Part shown: positions 19,253 to 27,085 of the stretch, piece by piece
How the letters are laid out: each line of letters opens with the position of its first letter
How positions within the stretch are numbered: the first letter of the stretch is position 1
Origin: Polynucleobacter sp. GWA2_45_21
Lineage (GTDB): Bacteria; Pseudomonadota; Gammaproteobacteria; Burkholderiales; Burkholderiaceae
NCBI RefSeq assembly: GCF_001830325.1
Contig: NZ_MHZG01000001.1
Location: forward strand, 680,479-744,478
Length of the DNA stretch: 64,000 bases
Reading direction: 5' to 3'
The notes under the pieces: model-generated
Seen by the model: only the letters and a program-made list of their open reading frames with translations
What the model was told of the DNA's origin: nothing
The model's database searches: none
Position numbers and translations under genes: made by a program

Positions 19253-20359
19253 CTATGCCCAGAATTCTTTAATTTTTAGTGCTTCAATTTTTGAACGGTC
19301 ATAGCCCGTTCGTAATGCCCCAGTAATTTGTTTGGGGTCAAGCAGATCAACCCCCTTAGGTGTGCCAGCCACTATCCACATCACCTTTGTACCGGTCAAC
19401 TTTATATCTTCAATATTTTGAGCAATCGGGTGCGGGATTGTTGTCAAAATTGCCCCCGTTACACCGTCAGTTAAAGTAATAATTAACGATCTCTTAGATC
19501 CAGCTACTAAATCTACGTGGGCTGGGTTAGAACAAATCCCACCATCCATCACATAACGCTGACCCAATAATGTTGGCCCAACAACCCCCGGCAATGAGCT
19601 ACTTGCTGCCGCACCATGTGCCAAAGGAATATTATTTTTTCTAGCGGCCTGCTGACCAACAACAATTCGCTCACCTGTGTAGCAATCTATTCCTGTTGTG
19701 AACATCCGGCTAGTTGGCCAATCTTTTTTACTATCGCCCGTCAATAATGCAGCTACCTTTTCAACACGCTCACCGTTTAATTTATTGTTGGCAGCTAATG
19801 CGGCATGACCAATTACCCTACGAGTTTCAATACTGCCATCCGTTGCGCTCATATTGATTTGATCGGCCCTCATTTGGCTGATATCGGGCTTGGTTACTGG
19901 AGCAATCTTGGCAAAAATCTCCGGAAACTTTCCAAAAAAATCAAACTCTGCCCGCAAGCGGGCAAACTCACCCGAGAGCAATGAGGAGCCCATATAAGAA
20001 CCAGCAGAAGTTCCAACTACCATCTCAGGAAGCTGAGTCATATCCAGCCCCGCCTCCATCAGGCCATGAAAAAATCCGCAATACCAAGCGATGTAATACT
20101 CTCCGCCGCCGCCAAGCACCATGGTTCGATCAAGACCCTTTGCCAATTTAGAAACTGTAGGCTTTGTGGCAATTGACATTGCCAAACCATCATCGGTAAA
20201 TAGTTTTTGAGAAATTTCATGCGCCTTTAGTTCGATACTAGATTTTGGCGGCTTTGACTGAGCGTAAGCAGAATCAATACTAGGGCTAGAGGCGGCGCCA
20301 ATAGCAACAGCACCCACAGCAGATGTTTTTAGGAAATTACGGCGTGATTGTTGTTTCAT
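19253..20359 (-). CDS. Patatin-like phospholipase with Tat signal
   Basis: The N-terminus has a twin-arginine signal (MKQQSRRNFLKTSAVGAVA) ending near AYAQS, so the folded protein is probably exported. The patatin domain shows the glycine-rich oxyanion loop (VLGGGGEYY), the nucleophile elbow GTSAGS and the catalytic-dyad aspartate in MDGGICSNPAHVDL. It should hydrolyse acyl esters of lipids; substrate unknown. The 368-aa length is typical. It is monocistronic as far as seen. Confidence 0.87.
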   Translation of the reverse strand: MKQQSRRNFLKTSAVGAVAIGAASSPSIDSAYAQSKPPKSSIELKAHEISQKLFTDDGLAMSIATKPTVSKLAKGLDRTMVLGGGGEYYIAWYCGFFHGLMEAGLDMTQLPEMVVGTSAGSYMGSSLLSGEFARLRAEFDFFGKFPEIFAKIAPVTKPDISQMRADQINMSATDGSIETRRVIGHAALAANNKLNGERVEKVAALLTGDSKKDWPTSRMFTTGIDCYTGERIVVGQQAARKNNIPLAHGAAASSSLPGVVGPTLLGQRYVMDGGICSNPAHVDLVAGSKRSLIITLTDGVTGAILTTIPHPIAQNIEDIKLTGTKVMWIVAGTPKGVDLLDPKQITGALRTGYDRSKIEALKIKEFWA

Positions 20360-20483
20360 ATCAGATCCATATGTATTTCACTAATTTATAGCAGATCTCC
20401 AAATCAAAAAGCTCGAATGTGATTTTGCTATTTCTTGGTTGGCCGTGGTCAATGATGACCCATGCTAGGAAATCTACTTTTAC

Positions 20484-20933
20484 TTACTTTTCAGGAAGTA
20501 AATCAGCTGATCCGATGTACTCCTTAAACTGCTTACACCAAATCAACACACTACTTACATCTTCTGGATTTTGTGTTTTTAAAAGATAGAATGCGGCGCC
20601 ATTGGGTTTTTTAATACGACTGACCTCAATTTGCTGAGCACTAAACTCGTCATTGTCTTTAATAGCAGGCTTGCTACTGATATAGATATGATAGTCTGGC
20701 CCAGGGCTAGATTTAAAGTCCTCGCTTGATTGTAAAAATAATTGATTACCAACCTTGACTAGGGACCACTCGCCAGAAGAGCTGTGAATCAAATCCTGCC
20801 CTTTAGCGTTTTTATCAATTTGTCCTCGCTTTATGATGACACCTTCAATCTTTTGATGCTCTTCCATGCGCGCCTTCAGATCCTGAACGTGGCCACGGAT
20901 TGCATCAAGAATCTGCGCGTTTGCAGTGGGCAT
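20484..20933 (-). CDS. DM13-domain protein with out-of-frame signal peptide
   Basis: The visible frame (149 aa) begins MPTANAQILDA and has the DM13 pattern DFKSSPGPDYHIYIS, with a late cysteine in VLIWCKQF. DM13 domains are extracellular or periplasmic, and some are proposed to be redox or haem proteins. Just upstream, ATG at 20971-20969 is followed by six A's. With seven A's the frame would join and read MKKILFSFLFICIMPTANA, a perfect signal peptide cleaved after ANA. As it stands the first 13 codons are out of frame. This is a one-base deletion in a homopolymer, either real or an assembly error. Confidence 0.75.
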   Translation of the reverse strand: MPTANAQILDAIRGHVQDLKARMEEHQKIEGVIIKRGQIDKNAKGQDLIHSSSGEWSLVKVGNQLFLQSSEDFKSSPGPDYHIYISSKPAIKDNDEFSAQQIEVSRIKKPNGAAFYLLKTQNPEDVSSVLIWCKQFKEYIGSADLLPEK

Positions 20934-21017
20934 GATGCAAATAAATAGAAAGCTGAAGAGTATTTTTTCATATTGGCGGCATTACAAAATTGACCGCATA
21001 TCTATGTGTGAGCGCAC

Positions 21018-21407
21018 TTAGTCTTTAGGTGCATATTGCATCTCACCATGACCAAATGACCAATTTTCTTTATTGACTTCTACTAAGTTAATAACGATAT
21101 CTTCTGGTCGAATTTTAAGTTTCTCCACTACCTCGTCGCAGATAGCCTTATAGAATTTTTTCTTAAGCTCTGTAGTGCGGCCCTCATTCAAGGTTACTTG
21201 AATGAAAACAATGCCCTGCGAGTATTCAATGCCAAGATAGCTTTTAGGAACCACTAGTTCATTGGCATCATGCTTAGTGATAACTTGAAACTTATCGTCG
21301 GCAGGTACATTAATCTGCTTAAGCATGGCCTCATAAACAATATCCCCGATTTTCTGGGCCACCCCATCGGGATATTGCTTACCTAAATCTATTCGCACAA
21401 ATGGCAT
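21018..21407 (-). CDS. Tautomerase superfamily protein
   Basis: The protein starts MPFVRIDLGK, so Pro2 becomes the N-terminal catalytic base after Met removal, as in 4-oxalocrotonate tautomerase relatives. At 129 residues it is a double-length member, with a second beta-alpha-beta half (GIVFIQVTLNEGRTTELKKK and VINLVEVNKENWSFG). The reaction could be tautomerisation, decarboxylation or dehalogenation. ATG is preceded by a weak AGG. Substrate unknown. Confidence 0.85.
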   Translation of the reverse strand: MPFVRIDLGKQYPDGVAQKIGDIVYEAMLKQINVPADDKFQVITKHDANELVVPKSYLGIEYSQGIVFIQVTLNEGRTTELKKKFYKAICDEVVEKLKIRPEDIVINLVEVNKENWSFGHGEMQYAPKD

Positions 21408-21449
21408 CTTTAGATATCCTATTTTTTACATTGACTAAGCAATCATTAC

Positions 21450-21986
21450 TTACACAGCACCAGTGTATTCACCACGCGCTGGATAATCTTTGGCCAAGGC
21501 AAAATCAATCGCACCCAATAGGTCGGTGAAATTAGGGCGTGCGAAAGGCATCGTTTGGACAGCGCCGTAATACAGCGAAGTGTCCGGTCTTACGATAAAG
21601 ACCGCTGGCTCAGAGAATAAGGCAGGCTCTTCTATTCCAATTGATGTTAAACCGCGTGAGGTGCTGATATACATACCCCATTGACGCGCAACATCCAAGC
21701 TTAATCCATAGCCCATTCGCAATTCAGCGGCGTTGAGTTTTTCAGCCATTTGCTCTGCACGCTCTTTAGTATCGCTAGAGATGGCAATGACTTTAACGCC
21801 ACGTTTTTCAAACTCGGGAACTAAACGTGCCAACTCCAACAGATACTTCATGCATATTGGGCAATGAAGGCCACGATAAAACACTATTAATGTGAAATTC
21901 TCGGCAGCATCATTGGACGTATCAAAAGTGCCATGATGCAAGGTGGGGATGCTTAATGCAGGAGTAGTTTGACGGGGTATCAGCAC
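21450..21986 (-). CDS. Peroxiredoxin-like (AhpC/TSA) protein
   Basis: A thioredoxin-fold protein of 178 residues with the active motif YRGLHCPICMKYL (CxxC), IAISSDTKERAEQM and PAVFIVRPDTSLYYGAVQ. It belongs to the peroxiredoxin-like group with an extended CPIC site. It probably reduces peroxides or acts as a thiol oxidoreductase. It is divergent from the AraC gene at 22,076, with about 90 bases between, so that regulator may control it. Confidence 0.8.
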   Translation of the reverse strand: MLIPRQTTPALSIPTLHHGTFDTSNDAAENFTLIVFYRGLHCPICMKYLLELARLVPEFEKRGVKVIAISSDTKERAEQMAEKLNAAELRMGYGLSLDVARQWGMYISTSRGLTSIGIEEPALFSEPAVFIVRPDTSLYYGAVQTMPFARPNFTDLLGAIDFALAKDYPARGEYTGAV

Positions 21987-22075
21987 AGAAAGCCTCTTCT
22001 TAAAAAGTTATGAATTTTGATTATTGCTGATTAAATGCAACAATGTGTCCATATTTATTTGCTTTTAGTACAAAT

Positions 22076-22831
22076 ATGTCCGCCCCAAATCTAGATCGAC
22101 TATCCGCCCTCTTGCAGGGGCTCGCTCCCCGAGTCTCACTTCATGAGCAGCCCGTTGGCTTTGGATTGCATATTTTGGTTGATGAGCATCCGCAAGAACT
22201 GGGCCACCCTCTTGAGAATATGGCATTACTCGTCTGCTCATCACTTGATGATATGGTTTTGCCACCGCATACAAAGAAGTGGATGAGTTTTGAGGTGGAG
22301 CTAGATGGGCCATTGGCACCCATGTTTTTATCGGAGTTTTCAGAACAGCTTTTAATTAACTTAGACAGCGCAGATGCCTCACTTACTCAAATAGTGCGTT
22401 TAATTTCAAGTGAAATGGCTGCTACCAGATGCGGTCAGCCTTTATTAATTAATCGTGCTGGAGATATTTTGTTGATTGGCTTACTGAGGCATTTGGTTGC
22501 TCGGCCACAAAAAACTACCGGCCTATTTAGTGCGTTAGCCAATCCAAGAATTGCCAAAACACTTGTTGCCATCCATGAGGACGCATCAAAGAACTGGTCT
22601 CTAGAAGTTCTTGCACAAGAGGCGGGGATGTCACGTACATCGTACGCCTATCAATTTAAGCGACTAATGCAAATAACACCCGGTAAATATATAGAATGGA
22701 TTCGGCTGAATTTAGCGCGACGACTCATTGTTGACGGCATAGGCCTAAAGCAGGCGGCGCGTCATACAGGCTACTCAAGTGCATCTACACTCTCTCGCGC
22801 AATGAGCCGACGATCAACTAAAGAGCAATGA
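22076..22831 (+). CDS. AraC-family transcriptional regulator (cupin_6 N-terminus)
   Basis: An N-terminal cupin-like sensor (LSALLQGLAPRVSLHEQP...) precedes a C-terminal double helix-turn-helix: WSLEVLAQEAGMSRTSYAYQ for the first and GLKQAARHTGYSSASTLSRA for the second. I start at ATG 22076 (MSAPNLDRL), since proteins of this type begin with D-x-L-S-x-LL; ATG 22043 is possible. It is divergent from the peroxiredoxin-like gene, its most likely target. Effector unknown. Confidence 0.85.
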   Translation: MSAPNLDRLSALLQGLAPRVSLHEQPVGFGLHILVDEHPQELGHPLENMALLVCSSLDDMVLPPHTKKWMSFEVELDGPLAPMFLSEFSEQLLINLDSADASLTQIVRLISSEMAATRCGQPLLINRAGDILLIGLLRHLVARPQKTTGLFSALANPRIAKTLVAIHEDASKNWSLEVLAQEAGMSRTSYAYQFKRLMQITPGKYIEWIRLNLARRLIVDGIGLKQAARHTGYSSASTLSRAMSRRSTKEQ

Positions 22832-22854
22832 ACTACTAGGGCTTAGAAGAAACT

Positions 22855-23253
22855 CTATCCAACAAGCTCATACAGAGCCCATACTAAGTTCAAAATTACC
22901 AATGTAATTAACGTAGCAAATGTAAACTTCATTCCCAAAATGCGCTTACTGAAATCTGGTGGTGGCTCATTAATGCCTACGGCATGAATTAAGCGTCCGA
23001 TAATTAAAGTGATGCCTGGAATAGCAACCAACCACCAAGGCGCACCATTTAACTCTAGACAAGCAATCAAAATGATTCCGAAAGGCACGTATTCAGCAAA
23101 GTTTCCTTGGGCACGAATCGCCCTCTCTAGATCATCATGACCTCCAGCCCCTAGGCCAACCTTGTTCTTTCTTCTAAGTCCAATGACGGCAAATGAGAGT
23201 TTGATAAAGATGATGGTTAATACAGAAGCAATGATTGAAGTGACTAATAGCAT
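22855..23253 (-). CDS. MAPEG family membrane protein
   Basis: A 132-residue protein with four membrane segments. The motif ERAIRAQGNFAEYVPFGI followed by GRLIHAVGI is the MAPEG signature (microsomal glutathione S-transferase relatives). Bacterial members are probably detoxifying or membrane thiol enzymes; substrate unknown. It is the first gene on the left of the modular accessory region and has no A-element at its own 3' end. Confidence 0.85.
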   Translation of the reverse strand: MLLVTSIIASVLTIIFIKLSFAVIGLRRKNKVGLGAGGHDDLERAIRAQGNFAEYVPFGIILIACLELNGAPWWLVAIPGITLIIGRLIHAVGINEPPPDFSKRILGMKFTFATLITLVILNLVWALYELVG

Positions 23254-23298
23254 TTAGAGCTCCCAGGAGAATTCTTAGATATTAATCAGAAAAAGAAA

Positions 23299-23373
23299 AA
23301 ACCGCCCGAAGGTAGTTTTAGTGTTTCTTAGTGCCTAGGGGCGGAATCCACCAAGGCCCGAGGAGATCTTATG
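23299..23373 (-). repeat. A-element 1 (terminator plus mini-tRNA-like hairpin)
   Basis: Read on the minus strand after the gene at 23,390: TCCTCG, acceptor-like strand GCCTTGG, loop, return strand CCTAGGC, then ACTA, then AGAAACACTAAAACTACC-TTC-GGGCGG with T's. The two strands pair 6 of 7 although the sequence differs from the other copies, so pairs are kept by compensating changes. ACTA replaces the ACCA of tRNA-Phe. Confidence 0.7.
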
Positions 23374-23389
23374 CAACTCTAGACTATTT

Positions 23390-23875
23390 CTAGCTATCGC
23401 CCACAATTGTCCCGTCTGAACCTCTTATTTTGCGATAAGTGCGCATCATATCCATCATTACAGCGGTGCTCCAAGCAAAGCAAAAAAGACTGCTCATTGA
23501 AAGAACCACGGCAAGAATGCGATATCTACTTGGCAGATTTGAAACAGCCTGCTCAGATCCAATCGTTGTGTATATGCCACCAATCACAACAATAGCGTGA
23601 TCAATACTTGTTGCCACCCCATGCATTAAACCCAAGAGAGATAGTATGCCAATCTCGCTTAAATGAATTAACGCTAGCGCAGATAAGCCCATAAAGAAAA
23701 AAATTTCCATGCGGAAATATTGCTTCTTGGCAATCAATTTATTCGCGTGTCGATGGTACATAGATTGTGCGGCCCACAAACATAAACCGTGATACACAAT
23801 CAATACCAAAAACACGACAATAAAGCCTATCAATAAGCCGAAAGAAGATAAGTCACCAATTGAAATGTCTTTCAT
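23390..23875 (-). CDS. Ion-channel-like membrane protein with altered filter
   Basis: A 161-residue protein with four hydrophobic stretches. The later part, HAIVVIGGIYTTIGSEQA followed by PSRYRILAV and FCFAWSTAVM, aligns by eye with small two-helix potassium-channel proteins (pattern TYTTVGYGD...PxxWRLL...GxSTA). At the filter TTVGYGD is replaced by TTIGSEQ, so potassium selectivity is doubtful. HLSEI is also shared with that family. The gene ends beside A-element 1. It may be a channel relative that changed role. Confidence 0.6.
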   Translation of the reverse strand: MKDISIGDLSSFGLLIGFIVVFLVLIVYHGLCLWAAQSMYHRHANKLIAKKQYFRMEIFFFMGLSALALIHLSEIGILSLLGLMHGVATSIDHAIVVIGGIYTTIGSEQAVSNLPSRYRILAVVLSMSSLFCFAWSTAVMMDMMRTYRKIRGSDGTIVGDS

Positions 23876-24000
23876 TTTTGAGCGCCTAATTAATACCGTT
23901 CAGTTAACTTTTACAACTTATTGGATGGATTGTATCTAGCATCGAGACTAACTAAGAAGTAATTTTGATGGCACATACAGAGCCGTAAGCCCCAATTGAA

Positions 24001-24065
24001 GAACCACCCGAAGGTGGTGTTAGTGTTTCTTGGTAGCCGGGGCGGGATCGACCGGGGACTAGGAG
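24001..24065 (-). repeat. A-element 2
   Basis: The neighbouring gene's stop TAG lies inside the element's conserved TCCTAG. Then CCCCGG, a loop GTCGATCCCGCC, return CCCGGCT and ACCA, followed by AGAAACACTAACACCACC-TTC-GGGTGG. Pairing is TAG/CTA plus CCGG/CCGG with a bulge. The loop and 3' strand closely match the T-arm and acceptor end of the tRNA-Phe at 27,654. Confidence 0.75.
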
Positions 24066-24820
24066 AATCGCTCCCTCAGGATCACCCTAATATCTCGATA
24101 AATCTGTAAACCGGCAATGAGAATAAGGGAGAGGGATAGCGGCACTACCGAAATATAGCCAAGCTTCTTAAAACCAATTGCACCAACAATTCCGCCAATC
24201 AAAAACATCCCAAAGATGAATAAATGGGTTTTAAGCCTCTCTCTATTCGCCTTGACATACCCACTCACATTGGCCTCTGGTGACTTGTTCCAGTAAATCA
24301 ATTTACCCAACTCTATTCCAATATCAGTAATTATTCCCGTCATATGGGTAGTTCTAATTTCTGCCCTAGAGGCCTTCGTAACAATTGCGTTCTGAAGGCC
24401 CATTACAAAACATAAAAGGAGGGCAATGGCCGGAACTGTTAATGGTAAATACAGATTCAGGTTAGCGCCAACCAAACCAAAAACCAACAGCAAGACAGCC
24501 TCAACCAGCAAAGGCAAAGCAAACTCGCTATGAATCTTTCGCCTATGCCCCCAGTTAACAATAATGGCTGTAGTCACTGCGCCAAATAGAAATGAGAGCA
24601 AGAGAGAGATCCCGCCTAAAACGGAAATAAAGTCATTAAGAGCTAGATCATCGCCAATTGCTGAAATAATTCCACTCATATGGGATGTGTATCTGGCAAT
24701 AGCCAGAAATCCACCGGCATTGACCGCGCCCGCTACAAACGCCATATAAGCGCCCAACTGAATATTAGTTTTATGGGTGCGCTCGGCGCTAGTTAAAAGC
24801 TGAATGAACTTGATTGGCAT
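24059..24820 (-). CDS. YoaK/DUF1275 family membrane protein
   Basis: A 253-residue protein with about six membrane segments and the DUF1275 patterns GAYMAFVAGAVNAGGFLAI, TSHMSGI, MGLQNAIVTKASRAEIRTTH and MTGIITDIGIELGKL. The family is widespread and of unknown function, suspected to be a transporter. Its last codons CGA TTC TCC TAG run into A-element 2, so the element supplies the stop. Confidence 0.88.
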   Translation of the reverse strand: MPIKFIQLLTSAERTHKTNIQLGAYMAFVAGAVNAGGFLAIARYTSHMSGIISAIGDDLALNDFISVLGGISLLLSFLFGAVTTAIIVNWGHRRKIHSEFALPLLVEAVLLLVFGLVGANLNLYLPLTVPAIALLLCFVMGLQNAIVTKASRAEIRTTHMTGIITDIGIELGKLIYWNKSPEANVSGYVKANRERLKTHLFIFGMFLIGGIVGAIGFKKLGYISVVPLSLSLILIAGLQIYRDIRVILRERFS

Positions 24821-24880
24821 TGAAACTACATTCTACGTCCGAGTGTTATTCATCAATTTCTTGACCGCCTTTGATGAGAT

Positions 24881-24947
24881 AAACCACCCGAAGGTGGTTT
24901 TAATGCTTCTTGGTGACTCGGGGCTGAATCAAGCCTGGGTCTAGGGG
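24881..24947 (-). repeat. A-element 3
   Basis: Minus strand: CCCTAG, strand GACCCAGG, loop CTTGATTCAG, return CCCGAGTC, ACCA, then AGAAGCATTAAAACCACC-TTC-GGGTGG. Six of eight pairs form, with an A-T pair where copy 4 has G-C. It lies four bases past the stop of the DUF1398 gene. Confidence 0.75.
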
Positions 24948-24950
24948 CTC

Positions 24951-25349
24951 TCATCCTGGTGGAAAATGCTCAACATGAACCTCGCCTTGTCGCCCGAAAT
25001 AACTCACATGTCTTCCAGTTATCCAAACGATGTATCCGACACAGCCGGCAGCCATGGTTAACTTAAGAAATTCAGGATATCTCACCGCATCACTTTGAGC
25101 GCCGCGAATGGCTGAAACAATGCCATCTTTATTAAATGAGTTTGGAATCTCAATTGAGGGCATCGCCATGGGAATACTAAGTGCGTCATTCCTTGATAAA
25201 TAGTATGTGGTTGATTGATTGCGATAGTCAGCGAAATAGGACTCAACGCCAACCTCAATTAAGCGTCCCAATACCTCTGGGAAGGTTAGAAGACCAGCAT
25301 GAGATTGATGGGCACAGTTTTCAATAACTTCTTTTGTATTCGGATTCAT
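24951..25349 (-). CDS. DUF1398 family protein
   Basis: A soluble 132-residue protein: TFPEVLGRLIEVGVESYFAD, STTYYLSRND, RYPEFLKLTMAAGCVGYIVW and GRHVSYFGRQGEVHVEHF. These match my memory of DUF1398 (YbcV-like), a family of unknown function found in chromosomes and phages. The start at 25349 (MNPNTKEVIE) is preferred over the ATG two codons earlier. It forms a one-gene module between A-elements 3 and 4. Confidence 0.78.
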   Translation of the reverse strand: MNPNTKEVIENCAHQSHAGLLTFPEVLGRLIEVGVESYFADYRNQSTTYYLSRNDALSIPMAMPSIEIPNSFNKDGIVSAIRGAQSDAVRYPEFLKLTMAAGCVGYIVWITGRHVSYFGRQGEVHVEHFPPG

Positions 25350-25395
25350 AAGCAACCTTAAATTGATGGTTTGAATTATCCAACTCTAGAAGTGA

Positions 25396-25464
25396 AAAAA
25401 CCACCCGGAGGTGGTTTTGGTGTTTCTTGGTGGCCCGGGGTGGGATCGACCAGGGCCTAGGATG
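25396..25464 (-). repeat. A-element 4 (most tRNA-like copy)
   Basis: Minus strand: TCCTAG, acceptor-like GGCCCTGG, loop TCGATCCCAC, return CCCGGGCC, ACCA, then AGAAACACCAAAACCACC-TCC-GGGTGG and T's. Seven of eight pairs form. The return strand, ACCA and AGAA equal the 3' end of the tRNA-Phe gene and its flank. It lies just past the DUF411 gene stop. Confidence 0.8.
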
Positions 25465-25471
25465 ACTTATT

Positions 25472-25933
25472 CTACCTATAGGCTTGGTAGATAGTGGATT
25501 TGCCATTAAATCCAATTAATAAAACATCGTAGGGATCTTTTCTACCCTTATATTCAGGGCCATCCATACCCGGCGAGCCCACTGGCATAGCAGGAACAGC
25601 TAAACCAATGGCTTTAGGTTTTTCTGCCAAGAGTCGCTTAATTTCTTTAGCAGGCACATGACCTTCAATCGCGTACCCACCAATTAATGCGGTGTGACAA
25701 GAGCCAAATTGGATAGGCATTCCCAGCCTCTTGCGAATCTCATCATTGCCATCTGTATAAGTCTTAACAGCAAAGCCATTCTTTTCAACATGGTCAACCC
25801 AATCTTTACAACAGCCGCAAGTAGGACTCTTCCACATAGTAATCACAGGTTTTTCAGTGGCCGCAAAACTTAGCGTAGGTAATAAAACCAGCCCTAAAGA
25901 AATAAGTCTTCTTTGTTGATTTATTAGTTTCAT
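25472..25933 (-). CDS. DUF411 protein, exported, copper-associated (copy 1)
   Basis: A signal peptide (residues 1-24, ending SFAA) leads to a thioredoxin-like domain with WKSPTCGCCKDWVDHVEKNG, a CxCC metal-binding-type motif. SCHTALIGGYAIEGHVPA and LAVPAMPVGSPGMDGP are family hallmarks. DUF411 proteins occur in copper and silver resistance clusters and are thought to bind metal in the periplasm. A close paralogue lies at 28,237. Next upstream on this strand is a membrane protein and a Cys/His-rich peptide, probably one operon. Confidence 0.88.
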   Translation of the reverse strand: MKLINQQRRLISLGLVLLPTLSFAATEKPVITMWKSPTCGCCKDWVDHVEKNGFAVKTYTDGNDEIRKRLGMPIQFGSCHTALIGGYAIEGHVPAKEIKRLLAEKPKAIGLAVPAMPVGSPGMDGPEYKGRKDPYDVLLIGFNGKSTIYQAYR

Positions 25934-25987
25934 CTTTTAACCATCACTTTCTTAAAGTAGAGATTGCCCTTACGGGCAATCCCCTGA

Positions 25988-26611
25988 TTAATGATTGTGT
26001 CCTTGGGTATTCATTGGCATGTTTTGTTTCATTTGGCCGTTACCCATCATTTGCTGATGTTGCTTCGCCATCTTTTCATGCTCATCTGGGTGACAAAATT
26101 CATGACTCTCAGCACCAGAACTCATTTGATGAGAACTAGCTCCCCCGTAACCAAGAATGGATGGGTCAAGCATGCCTGCGATCATGGCGATATGGCCGAA
26201 CACCAAAAACAAGGCAACACAGATCGCATGAATCTTTAACTTACCCATTTGATCTAGCGCCCGATTAACTAACCCAAACTCTTGTAGGGCAATCCAGATC
26301 AGCGGTAATCCTGCGATGACATAAGTGCTGACAGCAATTACATCTATCACCGTTCTCCACTCGCCTGCCTGTGTAATAGGAATAATGGCGTTCGTCACAA
26401 TGTAGTAAATGATCCCAACAAAGTAGACGCCAACAGCAATCCCAGAAAAGCGATTTAGATAGTAAACAGCGCCATCAAACTTGCGAGTAAAGAGTAGGTA
26501 TAACTCAGTGATAGCTAAGGTTTCGGCCAAAACAATTGGTATAGCCATAAAGATCATTAAATTCCAAGGCTGATTAACAGCCAACAACTCCATGTAATGA
26601 GTCATATTCAT
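25988..26611 (-). CDS. Membrane protein with Met/His-rich tail
   Basis: I start at ATG 26611 (MNMTHYMELL), preceded by GGAG. There are five or six membrane segments (ETLAITELYLLFTRKFD, YFVGIIYYIV, VYVIAGLPLIWIAL-like stretches), then a C-terminal tail rich in His and Met: SSHQMSSGAESHEFCHPDEH, KQHQQMMGNGQMKQNMPMN. Such tails often bind copper. The core is a conserved family of unknown function found beside copper genes. No paralogue is seen in the larger copper cluster. Confidence 0.7.
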   Translation of the reverse strand: MNMTHYMELLAVNQPWNLMIFMAIPIVLAETLAITELYLLFTRKFDGAVYYLNRFSGIAVGVYFVGIIYYIVTNAIIPITQAGEWRTVIDVIAVSTYVIAGLPLIWIALQEFGLVNRALDQMGKLKIHAICVALFLVFGHIAMIAGMLDPSILGYGGASSHQMSSGAESHEFCHPDEHEKMAKQHQQMMGNGQMKQNMPMNTQGHNH

Positions 26612-26668
26612 AAGATTTCTCCAATAGATTACGGTGGCTAAATGCCACAAAAATTAGTTAATGAGTAG

Positions 26669-27001
26669 TTAACTAATCAGCCTTGGAGGTTTAAATATAT
26701 GACTTGGAGCTGCCTCAACAATGAGTTGGGGCACTTGAGAAACAAAGTGGTTTGAGAAATCTGGCTGGATATATTGACCTGTGGATAAGTTTGCCATTAC
26801 ACCCAAACAGCATTGATGTTGTGCTTGATGATTGGTTGATTGCGAGTTCTCAACATTCACATCGCTTTTTGTATGGCAATCATGCTGAACTACATGCCCA
26901 GAATGGGCCTGTGATGTGGAGTCGGCAGATACAGGCATGCTACCCGCGTGAATCAAGCTGGCAAATAAACTAAAACAAAGGGCGATACATATCCTCTTCA
27001 T
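26669..27001 (-). CDS. Exported Cys/His-rich small protein (copy 1)
   Basis: A signal peptide (MKRICIALCFSLFASLIHAG) precedes a region of potential metal ligands: HSGHVVQHDCHTKSD and HQAQHQCCLGVMA. It lacks a recognised domain. A related but diverged protein is at 31,941, also opposite a DUF3147 gene, which links both to the same copper-associated arrangement. It probably binds metal in the periplasm; this is inference. Confidence 0.6.
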   Translation of the reverse strand: MKRICIALCFSLFASLIHAGSMPVSADSTSQAHSGHVVQHDCHTKSDVNVENSQSTNHQAQHQCCLGVMANLSTGQYIQPDFSNHFVSQVPQLIVEAAPSHIFKPPRLIS

Positions 27002-27030
27002 ATATCAATTCTATGCTCATTTACTAGATT

Positions 27031-27047
27031 TGTCGTTTTAAACGACA
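27031..27047. promoter_or_regulatory. Palindromic operator over a divergent promoter
   Basis: TGTCGTTTTAAACGACA is a perfect palindrome with eight-base arms, located between two divergent genes. A good -10 box TATAAT (27052-27057) for the + gene follows five bases later, so the palindrome covers the -35/spacer region, as expected for a repressor or MerR-type site. The same sequence is at 18,658. Confidence 0.6.
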
Positions 27048-27085
27048 TTCCTATAATGAAGTAGGCACACACAATAAAGGCTTCT

